In this document: piece after piece, positions 8,280-16,274 of the stretch
Position numbering within the stretch: the first letter of the stretch is position 1
Layout: every line of letters starts with the position of its first letter
Assembly (NCBI GenBank): GCA_028345965.1
Contig: JAOMEP010000003.1
Span: 1-64,000, forward strand
DNA from: Candidatus Nitrosopelagicus sp.
GTDB lineage: Archaea > Thermoproteota > Nitrososphaeria > Nitrososphaerales > Nitrosopumilaceae
DNA length: 64,000 nt
Direction of reading: 5' to 3'
Notes under the pieces: model-generated
The model's input: only the letters and a program-made list of their open reading frames with translations
What the model was told of the DNA's origin: nothing
The model's database searches: none
Program-made: the position numbers and the translations under genes

Positions 8280-8942
8280 GTGGAACTTAGAAAATTAAAA
8301 TTAAAAGAACAGTATAGGTCAGATGAAGATGACATAGTTTCAGATTTCTTAATTCCTTGTCTGAATAATTGTATTGAATATGATAGAGCTGTGGAATATG
8401 TAACATTGAGTGGACTTACCACATTATCATTAGGATTTCATAATTCAACACCAAATGCAAGAATGAGACTAATATCAGGACATCAGTTCGCGATAAAAGA
8501 TTTGAATATGATGACAAAACTATTTTCAAAAAACACAAAAAAATGGAAAAATTTTAATCCAGAATTAATCAAAGATGTGAAACTAGAACAAATTAGAAGA
8601 TTAGTTGATGATGGGAATCTTATGTTAAAAATTGGAATACCAAGTTCAGAGGAAATTGATGGAACATTTTCAGAAAAAGTTGGGATTTTTAGAGATTCAA
8701 ATGGAGATTCAGTTGTTTTTTCAGGTTCATCAAGTGTAATGTTGGCTAGAAAAAGTAAGAATTTTGAAACTATCGATGTATTCACATCATGGAATGATAA
8801 AACAAGAGTTGAAACAAAAATTAAAGATTTTGAAAAATTATGGTTAGATGAAACACCATCAGTCAAAACTTTTGACTTTGACTATGCTGAGAAAAATAAT
8901 TTGCTCAAATATTCTTCAGAATGGGCTGTTAATCTTAATTAA
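8280..8942 (+). CDS. orphan PLD-like domain protein with degenerate catalytic histidine
   Basis: The start is GTG at 8280, 45 nt after tRNA-Glu. The 220 residues match the N-terminal phospholipase-D-like domain usually fused to SF2 helicases: 'FLIPCLNNCIEYDRAVEYVTLSGL' near 24-47 and 'KVGIFRDSNGDSVVFSGSS' near 132-150, then 'NFETIDVF'. The family catalytic block is FHxKxGxF; here it reads FSEKVGIF, so the histidine is replaced by serine. The helicase part is absent: the gene ends cleanly after the PLD domain and converges on the endonuclease paralogue. It may be a nucleic-acid-binding remnant or a partner protein. Confidence 0.6.
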   Translation: MELRKLKLKEQYRSDEDDIVSDFLIPCLNNCIEYDRAVEYVTLSGLTTLSLGFHNSTPNARMRLISGHQFAIKDLNMMTKLFSKNTKKWKNFNPELIKDVKLEQIRRLVDDGNLMLKIGIPSSEEIDGTFSEKVGIFRDSNGDSVVFSGSSSVMLARKSKNFETIDVFTSWNDKTRVETKIKDFEKLWLDETPSVKTFDFDYAEKNNLLKYSSEWAVNLN

Positions 8943-9510
8943 AATTAAAATCCTTCATTTCAAGTTCAGATTTATTTTCTAGGAAATTCATTTTATTGAT
9001 TTTATAATATATTATTTCTCCACGACGCTCAATTACTGCAATAATAGGCTCTTTACCCATTTGAGTTATTTCATGTATGTTTTTGTAAAGCTTGCCAATC
9101 TTTTGTTGTGTGCCTTCATTGAAGGCAAAAATAAGAAATTTGGCATCTTTGTTTCCATAGGTTCCCTTTTCGTAAACTCTAAAATCAGAACCAAATCCAA
9201 AACCATCTTTAACAACATATCCTTTAGTTCGTAAATCCCTATAAAGTAAAAATCGTGTTAGAATATCGTCATTTTTTTGAATGTATTTTTGAATTAATTC
9301 GTCAAAAACAATATTCTTGTTTATTTTTTTCAGTTCAAGTTTATTGTTATAGAGAAGATATAGAGTTTCAAAGGAATTTAGAATCAAGGTATCTTTTTCT
9401 GATTCTCCAAAGCCCCTCTCATTCAAAATGTTCTGCATTTTTGGATTAATCACAATTGTTTTTTCATCTATGAATTTTGCTGTGATCTTTGTCTCAAAAT
9501 CAAATGACAT
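8935..9510 (-). CDS. tRNA-splicing endonuclease (EndA) family, probable structural subunit
   Basis: This 191-residue protein has the archaeal EndA layout: an N-terminal mini-domain and a C-terminal nuclease domain. The block 'RDLRTKGYVVKDGFGFGSDFRVY' (91-113) is diagnostic. Of the catalytic triad, Tyr113 and Lys153 ('MGKEPIIAV') are visible. The usual His, in HSxYLV following the Tyr, is replaced: the sequence reads NKDAKFLIF. It is therefore probably the non-catalytic or structural half of a heteromeric enzyme, as in crenarchaeal alpha2beta2 forms, with the catalytic paralogue outside the window. An intron-bearing tRNA-Tyr lies at 37978. Confidence 0.72.
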   Translation of the reverse strand: MSFDFETKITAKFIDEKTIVINPKMQNILNERGFGESEKDTLILNSFETLYLLYNNKLELKKINKNIVFDELIQKYIQKNDDILTRFLLYRDLRTKGYVVKDGFGFGSDFRVYEKGTYGNKDAKFLIFAFNEGTQQKIGKLYKNIHEITQMGKEPIIAVIERRGEIIYYKINKMNFLENKSELEMKDFNFN

Positions 9511-9623
9511 ACCTCGTTTAGAAGTATCGCGATATAATAATTCTGCAAAATATACTCAAAAATATACAAGATCTATACCTGTTATGCTAATCGTTAAAAT
9601 AGGGTTGTTAGAGTTTCATTGGT

Positions 9624-10154
9624 ATGCATGGTGCCTGCTATCGAAAAGGAAATGGACAACCTTATGCCAATACAAGGCATATCAAAGGAAAGCCACAAAT
9701 CAAAATTGCAAAATTTAACAGTGGAAATAAAAAAAGACAATTCGAGTATTGTGTACAATTAAAAATTAATGAAAAAGTCCAGATTAGACATATGGCTCTT
9801 GAATCAACCAGATTGGCTGCAAACAAAACATTAGAAAAAACCACAGGTGAAACAGGATATAATTCACGTTTGAGGGTTTACCCACATGTCAGATTAAGAG
9901 AAAATAAAACTATTGCAGCAGCAGGTGCAGATAGACTCTCAGAAGGTATGAGACGTGCATTTGGAAAAGCAAATAGTCTTGCAGTAAGAGCAAGACAAGG
10001 ACAAGTCATAATGGAGATGAATGTAGATAAAGAACATCTTGAAGCAGCAAAAAGTGCATTACGAAAATCATGCGTGAAATTACCAGGAACCCCAACAATC
10101 GTCTTCTTTGAGAATAAAAAAGTAGAGAACAAAAAATTAGAGAATTTATCCTAA
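9624..10154 (+). CDS. rpl10e: 50S ribosomal protein uL16 (L10e)
   Basis: The N-terminus 'YRKGNGQPYANTRHIKGKPQ' and the block 'LRVYPHVRLRENKTIAAAGADRLSEGMRRAFGK' are characteristic of archaeal/eukaryal L10e. The 176-residue length is normal. uL16 sits near the peptidyl-transferase centre and contacts the tRNA elbow. It is monocistronic here, overlapping the convergent small gene by nine bases. Confidence 0.95.
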   Translation: MHGACYRKGNGQPYANTRHIKGKPQIKIAKFNSGNKKRQFEYCVQLKINEKVQIRHMALESTRLAANKTLEKTTGETGYNSRLRVYPHVRLRENKTIAAAGADRLSEGMRRAFGKANSLAVRARQGQVIMEMNVDKEHLEAAKSALRKSCVKLPGTPTIVFFENKKVENKKLENLS

Positions 10155-10388
10155 TTCCCTTTTTAAAAATTTAAGAAATTCATTAAATTCATTATCAGTT
10201 GGATTTCGTTTTAAAATTCTTCTATGTTGATAATGAAAAGAATTCAACAAACGTCCAATCATAATTCCTGAAGAAAATGAAGCAGAGTCAAGATTTGAGA
10301 ATTCATTAATAATTCGTTTAGTTTGGTCGTTTTCTGTTTTTATTTCACTTATTTTTTTAACAAGAATTTTTATGATTTGTTCATCCAT
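10146..10388 (-). CDS. small conserved hypothetical protein, 80 aa
   Basis: The protein is predicted helical, with a basic second half ('RLLNSFHYQHRRILKRNPTDNEF'). No family is recognised. It overlaps the end of rpl10e by nine bases on the opposite strand and starts divergently from tRNA-Gly. It is kept because the ORF runs tightly between two real genes and has typical lineage codon use. Confidence 0.6.
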   Translation of the reverse strand: MDEQIIKILVKKISEIKTENDQTKRIINEFSNLDSASFSSGIMIGRLLNSFHYQHRRILKRNPTDNEFNEFLKFLKRELG

Positions 10389-10470
10389 GTCTGATTAATG
10401 CAATAGATGAATTAAAAAATTGATATTGAATCATTAGGCTTTAATATGCAACTTTTTTTTAGACGTTTGA

Positions 10471-10544
10471 GCAGTCATAGTATAGTTTGGTTATTATTCT
10501 AGCTTGCCAAGTTAGTGACCCGGGTTCAAATCCCGGTGACTGCA
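10471..10544 (+). tRNA. tRNA-Gly(GCC)
   Basis: The acceptor GCAGTCA/TGACTGC is a perfect 7 bp. The anticodon stem CTAGC/GTTAG closes loop TTGCCAA (anticodon GCC). The T-arm CCGGGTTCAAATCCCGG is perfect and the discriminator is A. CCA is not encoded. A TATA-like CTTTAATATG is about 27 nt upstream. Confidence 0.95.
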
Positions 10545-10639
10545 TTCTAAATTTTTAAGAAAACAACCAATTTTTGGGTAATCGTCAAAAAAATAATTGG
10601 TTAAGATAGTATTAAATTAGTTTTTATTTTATTTTTGTT

Positions 10640-11854
10640 ATGGGAGAATTTACTGAATTTGCAGAAGCGCTTTTAGATCAAATTTCAGTAGAAATTGATG
10701 AAGAAAAAGAAATTGCAAAATTAACAGAAAAGATTAATGATGATCCAGAATTTCCTAATCAGTTTACAGAATTAGAATCATTTTCTAAAGAAATACTTCC
10801 AGATATCGCTAAACAGGTTGAAGCGTTTACTGGATTTTCAGTTAAATCGAACCTTAGAATCGAGTTTCCAGATTTAAAGGAATTCAAATTATTGAAAGGG
10901 AAAAAGGTTTTTGCGACAAAACAATCAAGAGGGTTTGTTGATGAATTATTCTCAGCGGTGGCAGATTTAGATATCAAAGGCATCGCAGAATTAATTGAGA
11001 AAGATACTGAAAAATTTTTAGTTTATTCTACTTATGCAAAATCATACATTTCAAAAATTTCAACTACCTATGGAGATTATTTAGATTCTTGTGTATACCT
11101 CAACAAGTTTATTCTATCAAGCTATCCAAAGATTATTCTGTATAAACAAGGTCAGCCATACGACTTACGAAAAGAGCAGGTTGAATCAGGTTACAAAGGC
11201 GCTCTTAAAATGACAATGGTGGAAGAGATAGTTCATTCTACACAAGACAATTTACAAGAAGATAACAAAAATGCCGCAATAAATGTAAATTCCATTAATG
11301 AAGAATTGGCTAAAATAATTATTAATTTAGAAGAAGATGCTACAAAAAATCTTTACGAATATTTACAATTACAAACTGTTCCAGATAACTTTCCAATTGC
11401 AAAACGTGCAAATTTATTTTTCATGTTAAATCCAGATAATTTTGTAGTGAATGAACTAGGACCAGATGTTATGACTTATTCACATGTGGAGATAGATCCT
11501 AAAATTTCAGAGATTGTTCCCGAATTATCAGAGATTTATCAAAGATGGCTATTACCAATCCAAACACATCATGCCGCATTTTCTACCATGGAAGGAATAG
11601 CAGAATTTGCAGTACAGAATATTTTACAAGAGGATCAGGATTTCCAAAATTATCTAACTACTTTCATGGGAACTGATTTTTCATCATATAAAGTTAGAAA
11701 AAATATGGGTAAAGAACTAACAGAAAAAGTATTTGATAAGTTTGGAAAAGATGCATTTAGGTTTTTGATTGAAAAGCCACCTAGTACAAGAGAATTAAAA
11801 GAACCCGAACTTTATCTGAAAAGGGATTTATCTACCGGCTCAAAACACATGTAA
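10640..11854 (+). CDS. conserved hypothetical, degenerate zincin-like protein
   Basis: This is a 404-residue soluble protein, mostly helical. The pattern 'MVEEIVHSTQDNLQ' (193-206) is followed by 'THHAAFSTMEGIAEF' (309-323). This looks like the HExxH...EGxAEY metal site of gluzincin-type peptidases, but the first histidine is glutamate (EEIVH). Metal binding might use H199, H310/H311 and E318, or be lost. It overlaps the downstream SirB1-type gene by one base, so the two form an operon. Peptidase relationship is inferred from motif geometry only. Confidence 0.62.
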   Translation: MGEFTEFAEALLDQISVEIDEEKEIAKLTEKINDDPEFPNQFTELESFSKEILPDIAKQVEAFTGFSVKSNLRIEFPDLKEFKLLKGKKVFATKQSRGFVDELFSAVADLDIKGIAELIEKDTEKFLVYSTYAKSYISKISTTYGDYLDSCVYLNKFILSSYPKIILYKQGQPYDLRKEQVESGYKGALKMTMVEEIVHSTQDNLQEDNKNAAINVNSINEELAKIIINLEEDATKNLYEYLQLQTVPDNFPIAKRANLFFMLNPDNFVVNELGPDVMTYSHVEIDPKISEIVPELSEIYQRWLLPIQTHHAAFSTMEGIAEFAVQNILQEDQDFQNYLTTFMGTDFSSYKVRKNMGKELTEKVFDKFGKDAFRFLIEKPPSTRELKEPELYLKRDLSTGSKHM

Positions 11855-12678
11855 TGAATGAGAGAGAAATCTCACTTGTTTCAGAATGGAGTTTGTTCGT
11901 TAGTAGTGAAAATTATAATTTAATTGAAAAATGTCTAAAATTAGCACAAATTCTTGAATATCCAGAATTATGTGTTTCAAAAGAAATAGAGGAAATTAAA
12001 GAACTAGGGATAAATTTTAGAAATAGAGTTTCAGAATCAAAAAATCCCACATATGTGATTTCATTACTGAATGAATTCCTTTTTGATGTTGAAGAATTTA
12101 AAGGAGATTTAGATGATTACTATAATCCCAAAAATAATTTTCTTAATTATGTTTTAGAAAAAAGATCAGGAATTCCAATCACATTATGCATTTTATACAA
12201 AGAAATTGCAAAATATGCAGATTTAGATCTAAAGATAGTAGGATTTCCAAGTCATGTTATTATCAAATACGGAGAAGAAATGATTTTAGACCCATTTAAC
12301 AGAGGTAGATTATTAGAATTAGAAAATTTACAAGAGATTTTGTATCAAAATTATGGCGATTCAGTAGAATTTGAAGCAGAGTATCTAAATCAAATTTCAG
12401 ATGAAAAAATAATAGTAAGAATGTTAAGAAATTTAAAAAATTCATACACAGATTCGTTTGCATATGAAATGGCAAATATGTGTAATAGAATGATTTTAGA
12501 AATATTACCAGAATCACCAGATGAGATTCGAGATATGGGAATTTTGGAAAACAAATTAAAAAATTTTGATGATGCAATAAAATTTCTTAATAAATACTTG
12601 GAGATGGAACCAAATGCAGAAGATGTAGATTTTGTTTTAGAACTAATTAAAGAAATTAGAGAAAAAATTAGTCAATGA
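11854..12678 (+). CDS. SirB1-like transglutaminase-fold protein with C-terminal TPR
   Basis: In this 274-residue protein, the block 'YYNPKNNFLNYVLEKRSGIPITLCILY' (about 88-114), then 'GFPSHVIIKYGEE' and 'LDPFNRGRLL', is the SirB1_N/YchA transglutaminase-like domain (PF13369 type). It is followed by a TPR-like tail ('AIKFLNKYLEMEPNAED'). The family Cys position is visible in 'LCILYKEI' and the His in 'PSHVI'. The bacterial homologue's role is poorly defined. It is translationally coupled to the upstream zincin-like gene (TAATG). Confidence 0.8.
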   Translation: MNEREISLVSEWSLFVSSENYNLIEKCLKLAQILEYPELCVSKEIEEIKELGINFRNRVSESKNPTYVISLLNEFLFDVEEFKGDLDDYYNPKNNFLNYVLEKRSGIPITLCILYKEIAKYADLDLKIVGFPSHVIIKYGEEMILDPFNRGRLLELENLQEILYQNYGDSVEFEAEYLNQISDEKIIVRMLRNLKNSYTDSFAYEMANMCNRMILEILPESPDEIRDMGILENKLKNFDDAIKFLNKYLEMEPNAEDVDFVLELIKEIREKISQ

Positions 12679-12841
12679 TTGATGAAACATCGTGACCTTT
12701 TTTGATCATTTTAACTTCATGTCTTGCGAGTTCGTTTCTGAAAGCGTTTTTTATTACATCAATTTCATTTCGTAATGTTGCAATTTCATCTTCTAGTTTT
12801 TCAATTCTATCATAAACTGTTCCTTCTCCTTCAGAACTCAT
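12668..12841 (-). CDS. 57-aa coiled-coil protein
   Basis: This ORF is missed by the track. It reads from ATG 12841 to TAA 12668. The middle is a clear heptad coiled coil ('YDRIEKLEDEIATLRNEIDV'), followed by a basic segment and 'GHDVSSIID'. It overlaps the 3' end of the SirB1-like gene by 11 bases. It is probably a small dimerising protein; function unknown. Confidence 0.6.
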   Translation of the reverse strand: MSSEGEGTVYDRIEKLEDEIATLRNEIDVIKNAFRNELARHEVKMIKKGHDVSSIID

Positions 12842-12892
12842 ATTTTGATATTAGAAAAATTCTTTAAAAAGGTATGGTTACGCTCAGTCTAG

Positions 12893-13054
12893 CTATAAAT
12901 CAAATTCTTGATTACATGCAGGACATTTAGCTCTTTCTTCCCCAACATGTCCAATAATGAAAATTCTACCAATTGTTTGACATAAAGGACACATTCCAGT
13001 TGTAACATTTTTTGGACCTGTTTTTACGATTTTTTGACTTTTACGACGTCCCAT
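12893..13054 (-). CDS. 53-aa zinc-ribbon protein, possibly Elf1-like
   Basis: This ORF is missed by the track (ATG 13054, TAG 12893). The basic N-terminus MGRRKSQKIVK is followed by two CxxC knuckles, CPLC and CPAC, about 22 residues apart. The arrangement resembles the transcription elongation factor Elf1 (basic MGRRK-type tail plus four-Cys ribbon), but the similarity is short, so this is only a suggestion. It lies between the coiled-coil gene and tRNA-Ser. Confidence 0.65.
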   Translation of the reverse strand: MGRRKSQKIVKTGPKNVTTGMCPLCQTIGRIFIIGHVGEERAKCPACNQEFDL

Positions 13055-13095
13055 TTTGTTTCTAAATTATACCAAGATTAAGTCAATATTAAAGC

Positions 13096-13182
13096 TGGCG
13101 CGGGGAGAGGGATTTGAACCCACGAGTTCTTGCGAACATGAAATTAGCAATCTCACGCCATACCGGGCTAGGCGACCCCCGC
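13096..13182 (-). tRNA. tRNA-Ser(GCT), CCA encoded
   Basis: On the minus strand the acceptor GCGGGGG pairs with TCCCCGC (one G-T). The discriminator is G, as expected for Ser, followed by encoded CCA. The anticodon stem TGAGA/TTTCA closes loop TTGCTAA (anticodon GCT). A long variable arm 'TGTTCGCAAGAACTC' folds as a hairpin, marking a class II tRNA. A TATA-like element lies about 26 nt upstream. Confidence 0.94.
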
Positions 13183-13261
13183 TCAAACTGATTGGATTAT
13201 GTTGGTTAATTAGTATAACTTGGTAATATTGGACTAAATACAAGATACATAATTTTGAATT

Positions 13262-14533
13262 ATGGGTAAACATTCAAGATCTAAGAACAGTAACGATGGA
13301 GAACAAAACTCAGAAGTTAATAATGTAATTCAAAGAAAAATAAACAATCCAGTTATTTGGTTAATTTGTTCAATAGGAATTTTTGTGGTTTTACTTAGTT
13401 TAATTTCCGTTGTCTTTCCAGGATTAATAATTTCAGTGGTAGATACGAATCTATTTGGTGAAGTGTTTGAGCTCGGCGCAATGGGAATTCCACTTATCAT
13501 TGTGAACATCATAATTTTCTCATTAATCATATTAGGTCTTAAAGAAAAATTACCAAGAGTATTTACAAATATCATAGAGAAAATTTTATCATTTGATCTA
13601 TCTAAGAGAAATTCATTTATAATTTTGATTATAATATTAGCAATTTACGTTGTTACAAGTGTCAATGAGTTATCAATTAATGAATTAAATCAGTATGGAG
13701 ATTTTTTGGTGCTTGAAAAAGCAGTTAAAATATGGCCAGAACAAGAAGCAGAAAATAAGTATCTTGCAGAACAATTGGACAGACATGTTAGAATGGCGTT
13801 GTTGGTTGCATCCGAAGAGGTTTTTAATAATATCAAAGTAATTCCGTATTTAGCAAGTATTTTTCTTCTCATTACAACATATTTTCTAACAGTAAAATTA
13901 TCAAACAAAAATTTCACAGGACTGATAGCAGTTGTGTTAGTTTTACAGAGTTCTACATTTTATATCTACGATACAATTGCAGTTTATGAAAATTTTTGGG
14001 TTTTATTTTATGTTTTTTCAATTTATTTAATTTTTAAGAAACCAAAATTTTCATCTATTTTTTATATTTTAGCAATTTTTTCAAAAGCAATATTTGTACT
14101 CTGGTTGCCAATATCAATTCTAGTTACATTATTATCAGATATTCCAAAAAATAAAAAAATTTTTGTGATAATTACACACATCATTGTTATAATAATTAGT
14201 TTAATTATTTTTCAATATTCAAATGCCATTTATGGAAACGTAGTTGATATAGAGATATCAGAATTTTTAATCGGATTTACAACATTAGCGTCTAATCTTA
14301 GATTTGATATTTTATTATTACTATTTTTGTTACCTGTTTCAGTAGGATTATTATTAAAAGCTAGAAACGGATGTATGAATTCAGTTTCATTAATTGTATT
14401 AATTTCTGGTACAATTTTGGTTACACCAGTATTAGAGATGATAACTGATTACTATTTTGTATACCCATACAGATATGTTCCTCTGATAGTATTTTTTGCT
14501 ATAGGATTATCGACTTTGTTTTCAAAAAAATAG
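13262..14533 (+). CDS. polytopic membrane protein, possibly GT-C-like
   Basis: This 423-residue protein has a basic cytoplasmic N-terminus and about ten transmembrane segments. A long hydrophilic loop ('ELNQYGDFLVLEKAVKIWPE' to 'RHVRMALL') lies after the third segment. Helix-loop architecture and motifs such as 'AVYENFW' and 'FSKAIF' resemble GT-C glycosyltransferases using lipid-linked sugars, but no diagnostic catalytic motif is certain. A TATA-like ACTAAATAC at about 25 nt suggests a leaderless transcript. Confidence 0.72.
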   Translation: MGKHSRSKNSNDGEQNSEVNNVIQRKINNPVIWLICSIGIFVVLLSLISVVFPGLIISVVDTNLFGEVFELGAMGIPLIIVNIIIFSLIILGLKEKLPRVFTNIIEKILSFDLSKRNSFIILIIILAIYVVTSVNELSINELNQYGDFLVLEKAVKIWPEQEAENKYLAEQLDRHVRMALLVASEEVFNNIKVIPYLASIFLLITTYFLTVKLSNKNFTGLIAVVLVLQSSTFYIYDTIAVYENFWVLFYVFSIYLIFKKPKFSSIFYILAIFSKAIFVLWLPISILVTLLSDIPKNKKIFVIITHIIVIIISLIIFQYSNAIYGNVVDIEISEFLIGFTTLASNLRFDILLLLFLLPVSVGLLLKARNGCMNSVSLIVLISGTILVTPVLEMITDYYFVYPYRYVPLIVFFAIGLSTLFSKK

Positions 14534-14538
14534 ATAAT

Positions 14539-15051
14539 TTAGTTATAAACAATTTCCCATAATACACTTACTTTGTCACCAGGTTGAACTGCACAACCAT
14601 TAGCAGTGGCAAAGAAAAGAGAGTATGGTTTTTCATTTGCAGGGTCGATTACAGCATATCTTAAGGCTGATAGAAATGAATCACCTTCGCCGACATTCCA
14701 AGAATCTCTTAATGACACATAATTTATCAATCCACCATTATTTTCAAATGTTACATGAGATGGATGATTAGTAAGATAATTGAAAGTGAATTTTGAATCA
14801 TAAATTGTTATAGTGTCAGATTGAACAATGCAAACCAATCCATCAGAAATGTCTCTAACTTGATATTGTACATTAGCAGAAATAAAATTAAATCCAGAAT
14901 TAAAAGAACTATCTGAAGAAATCATTCTTTGATATTCAGGTACTCCCCAATCATCTAAGTTGTCAGAATAGGATTCAAACGGAATAAGAAATAACAAAAC
15001 CGAAATTGTGATGATTGTAAGAGAAATGCCAGATATTTTCAATTTAATCAT
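14539..15051 (-). CDS. secreted hypothetical protein
   Basis: I chose the start at ATG 15051 rather than the track start, because a signal peptide (KLKISGISLTIITISVLLFLIP) begins immediately there. The mature part is a beta-rich domain of about 140 residues with two Cys ('GLVCIVQSD', 'NGCAVQPGD') that could form a disulphide. It overlaps the end of the phosphoesterase gene by eight bases, so the two are one transcript. No family is recognised. Confidence 0.7.
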   Translation of the reverse strand: MIKLKISGISLTIITISVLLFLIPFESYSDNLDDWGVPEYQRMISSDSSFNSGFNFISANVQYQVRDISDGLVCIVQSDTITIYDSKFTFNYLTNHPSHVTFENNGGLINYVSLRDSWNVGEGDSFLSALRYAVIDPANEKPYSLFFATANGCAVQPGDKVSVLWEIVYN

Positions 15052-15790
15052 CCTCGAACCTAGCATAATTTTTTGTAATATCTTGCAAAGGAGTCCTTTT
15101 TCCACCTACAACCTTAAGATCAACTTGAATTTTTCCATTTTCAACAGTTATGATATTATAGCTATTTTCAAAGAATCCTCTTACACGTTTAGATGAGGTT
15201 GTACCAGCGTTTGCGATAAGCAAATTGCTAAAATCCCACATCCAAGGTCTATGTTTGTGACCACATAAAACAAGATTTACTTTAGAATCCAAAGTTGCAC
15301 GTAAAACATCACCTGCATCAACAATTGTGAGTCTATCTGAACCAGTATCAGGAATACCTATCAAATGATGATGCATAGCAAGAATAGTAACCTTATTTTC
15401 ATATTTTTTCATTGTTCTTTCAAGCCAGAGTGTTTGTCTATATCCAACTTCACCATCATCACGATCTGGTCTTGCAGTTCCTATTGTAACTACTACTACC
15501 CCCTTACCTAATTCATTAATTGCTTGAAATGGAAAATATTTTTTAAAATGTAAATATCCAGTATTTCTATAATCATGATTTCCAGGCATCGCAATGATTT
15601 TTTTTACATTTAATTTTGAAATTAGTTCTTTGCAGCCCTCATATTCTTCTTTAAGACCTTCGTTTGTTAAATCACCGGTAATTATTACTGCATCAGGAGA
15701 TAACTCATTAACTTCATCAATTACCTGACTGAAAACATCATCACGAAATTGTGCTCCAAAATGAACATCAGATAATTGAACTATTTTCAT
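15044..15790 (-). CDS. calcineurin-like metallophosphoesterase (Icc/CpdA type)
   Basis: This 248-residue protein has all blocks of the metallophosphatase fold: 'LSDVHFG' near the N-terminus, 'ITGDLTNEG', 'MPGNHDYRN', 'AMHHHLIG' and 'LCGHKHRPW'. These supply the bimetal ligands (D, H, D, N, H, H, H). The size and 'SDVHFG...GNHD' order are closest to the Icc/CpdA/YfcE class, acting on phosphodiesters. The specific substrate is unknown. It is co-transcribed with the overlapping secreted gene downstream. Confidence 0.9.
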   Translation of the reverse strand: MKIVQLSDVHFGAQFRDDVFSQVIDEVNELSPDAVIITGDLTNEGLKEEYEGCKELISKLNVKKIIAMPGNHDYRNTGYLHFKKYFPFQAINELGKGVVVVTIGTARPDRDDGEVGYRQTLWLERTMKKYENKVTILAMHHHLIGIPDTGSDRLTIVDAGDVLRATLDSKVNLVLCGHKHRPWMWDFSNLLIANAGTTSSKRVRGFFENSYNIITVENGKIQVDLKVVGGKRTPLQDITKNYARFEDD

Positions 15791-15844
15791 AAAATATGGT
15801 GTAGATTATTTCATTTAAGAATTTTCAGTATTGCGAATATAGTA

Positions 15845-16273
15845 TTATTTATTTGAAGGTTTATTGGTTAATCCAGTTTTTATTATTTCTAATGCTTCAT
15901 GAGTTTTTTCAGGTTTTGGCAGTTGTATCATGAAAATTTTTTCCGGATGATTTACAGAAGCGATAGCTAGCATAGTATTCTTTGCAAGTGATTCAAAGAA
16001 TTCAAGATTTTCATTTGCATTTACCAGAATTTTTTCATTTATTTCACCATGTGAAAATGTGAGAAGCATTTCAACAAATACATGACCTAATCCGTCTTGC
16101 AAAATATTTAGATTGGTATCTACAGATAATGGTTTTCCTGCAACCTTATTCAGCATATCATCAAACTTACGCCCTTCAAACCCAATGCATGGAACCATCT
16201 TACCTTCAAAATCTTCAACAGATAGATCTTTATGGCAATTTTTTAAAAATTCATCTAACTCTTTATTTGACAA
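15845..16273 (-). CDS. conserved hypothetical protein downstream of antiporter
   Basis: This is a 142-residue soluble protein, mixed alpha/beta, with no known motif. Two Cys ('KNCHKDLS', 'VPCIGFEG') are present. Its start is two bases after the stop of the CPA2 antiporter gene, so it is co-transcribed and may be functionally tied to it. The sequence offers no direct clue beyond that. Confidence 0.68.
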   Translation of the reverse strand: MSNKELDEFLKNCHKDLSVEDFEGKMVPCIGFEGRKFDDMLNKVAGKPLSVDTNLNILQDGLGHVFVEMLLTFSHGEINEKILVNANENLEFFESLAKNTMLAIASVNHPEKIFMIQLPKPEKTHEALEIIKTGLTNKPSNK

Positions 16274-16274
16274 T

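Noticed and set aside
8161-9510. Integrated element using tRNA-Glu as attachment site
   Set aside because: No repeat of the tRNA 3' end, integrase or composition shift was found downstream; the next genes are short and ordinary.
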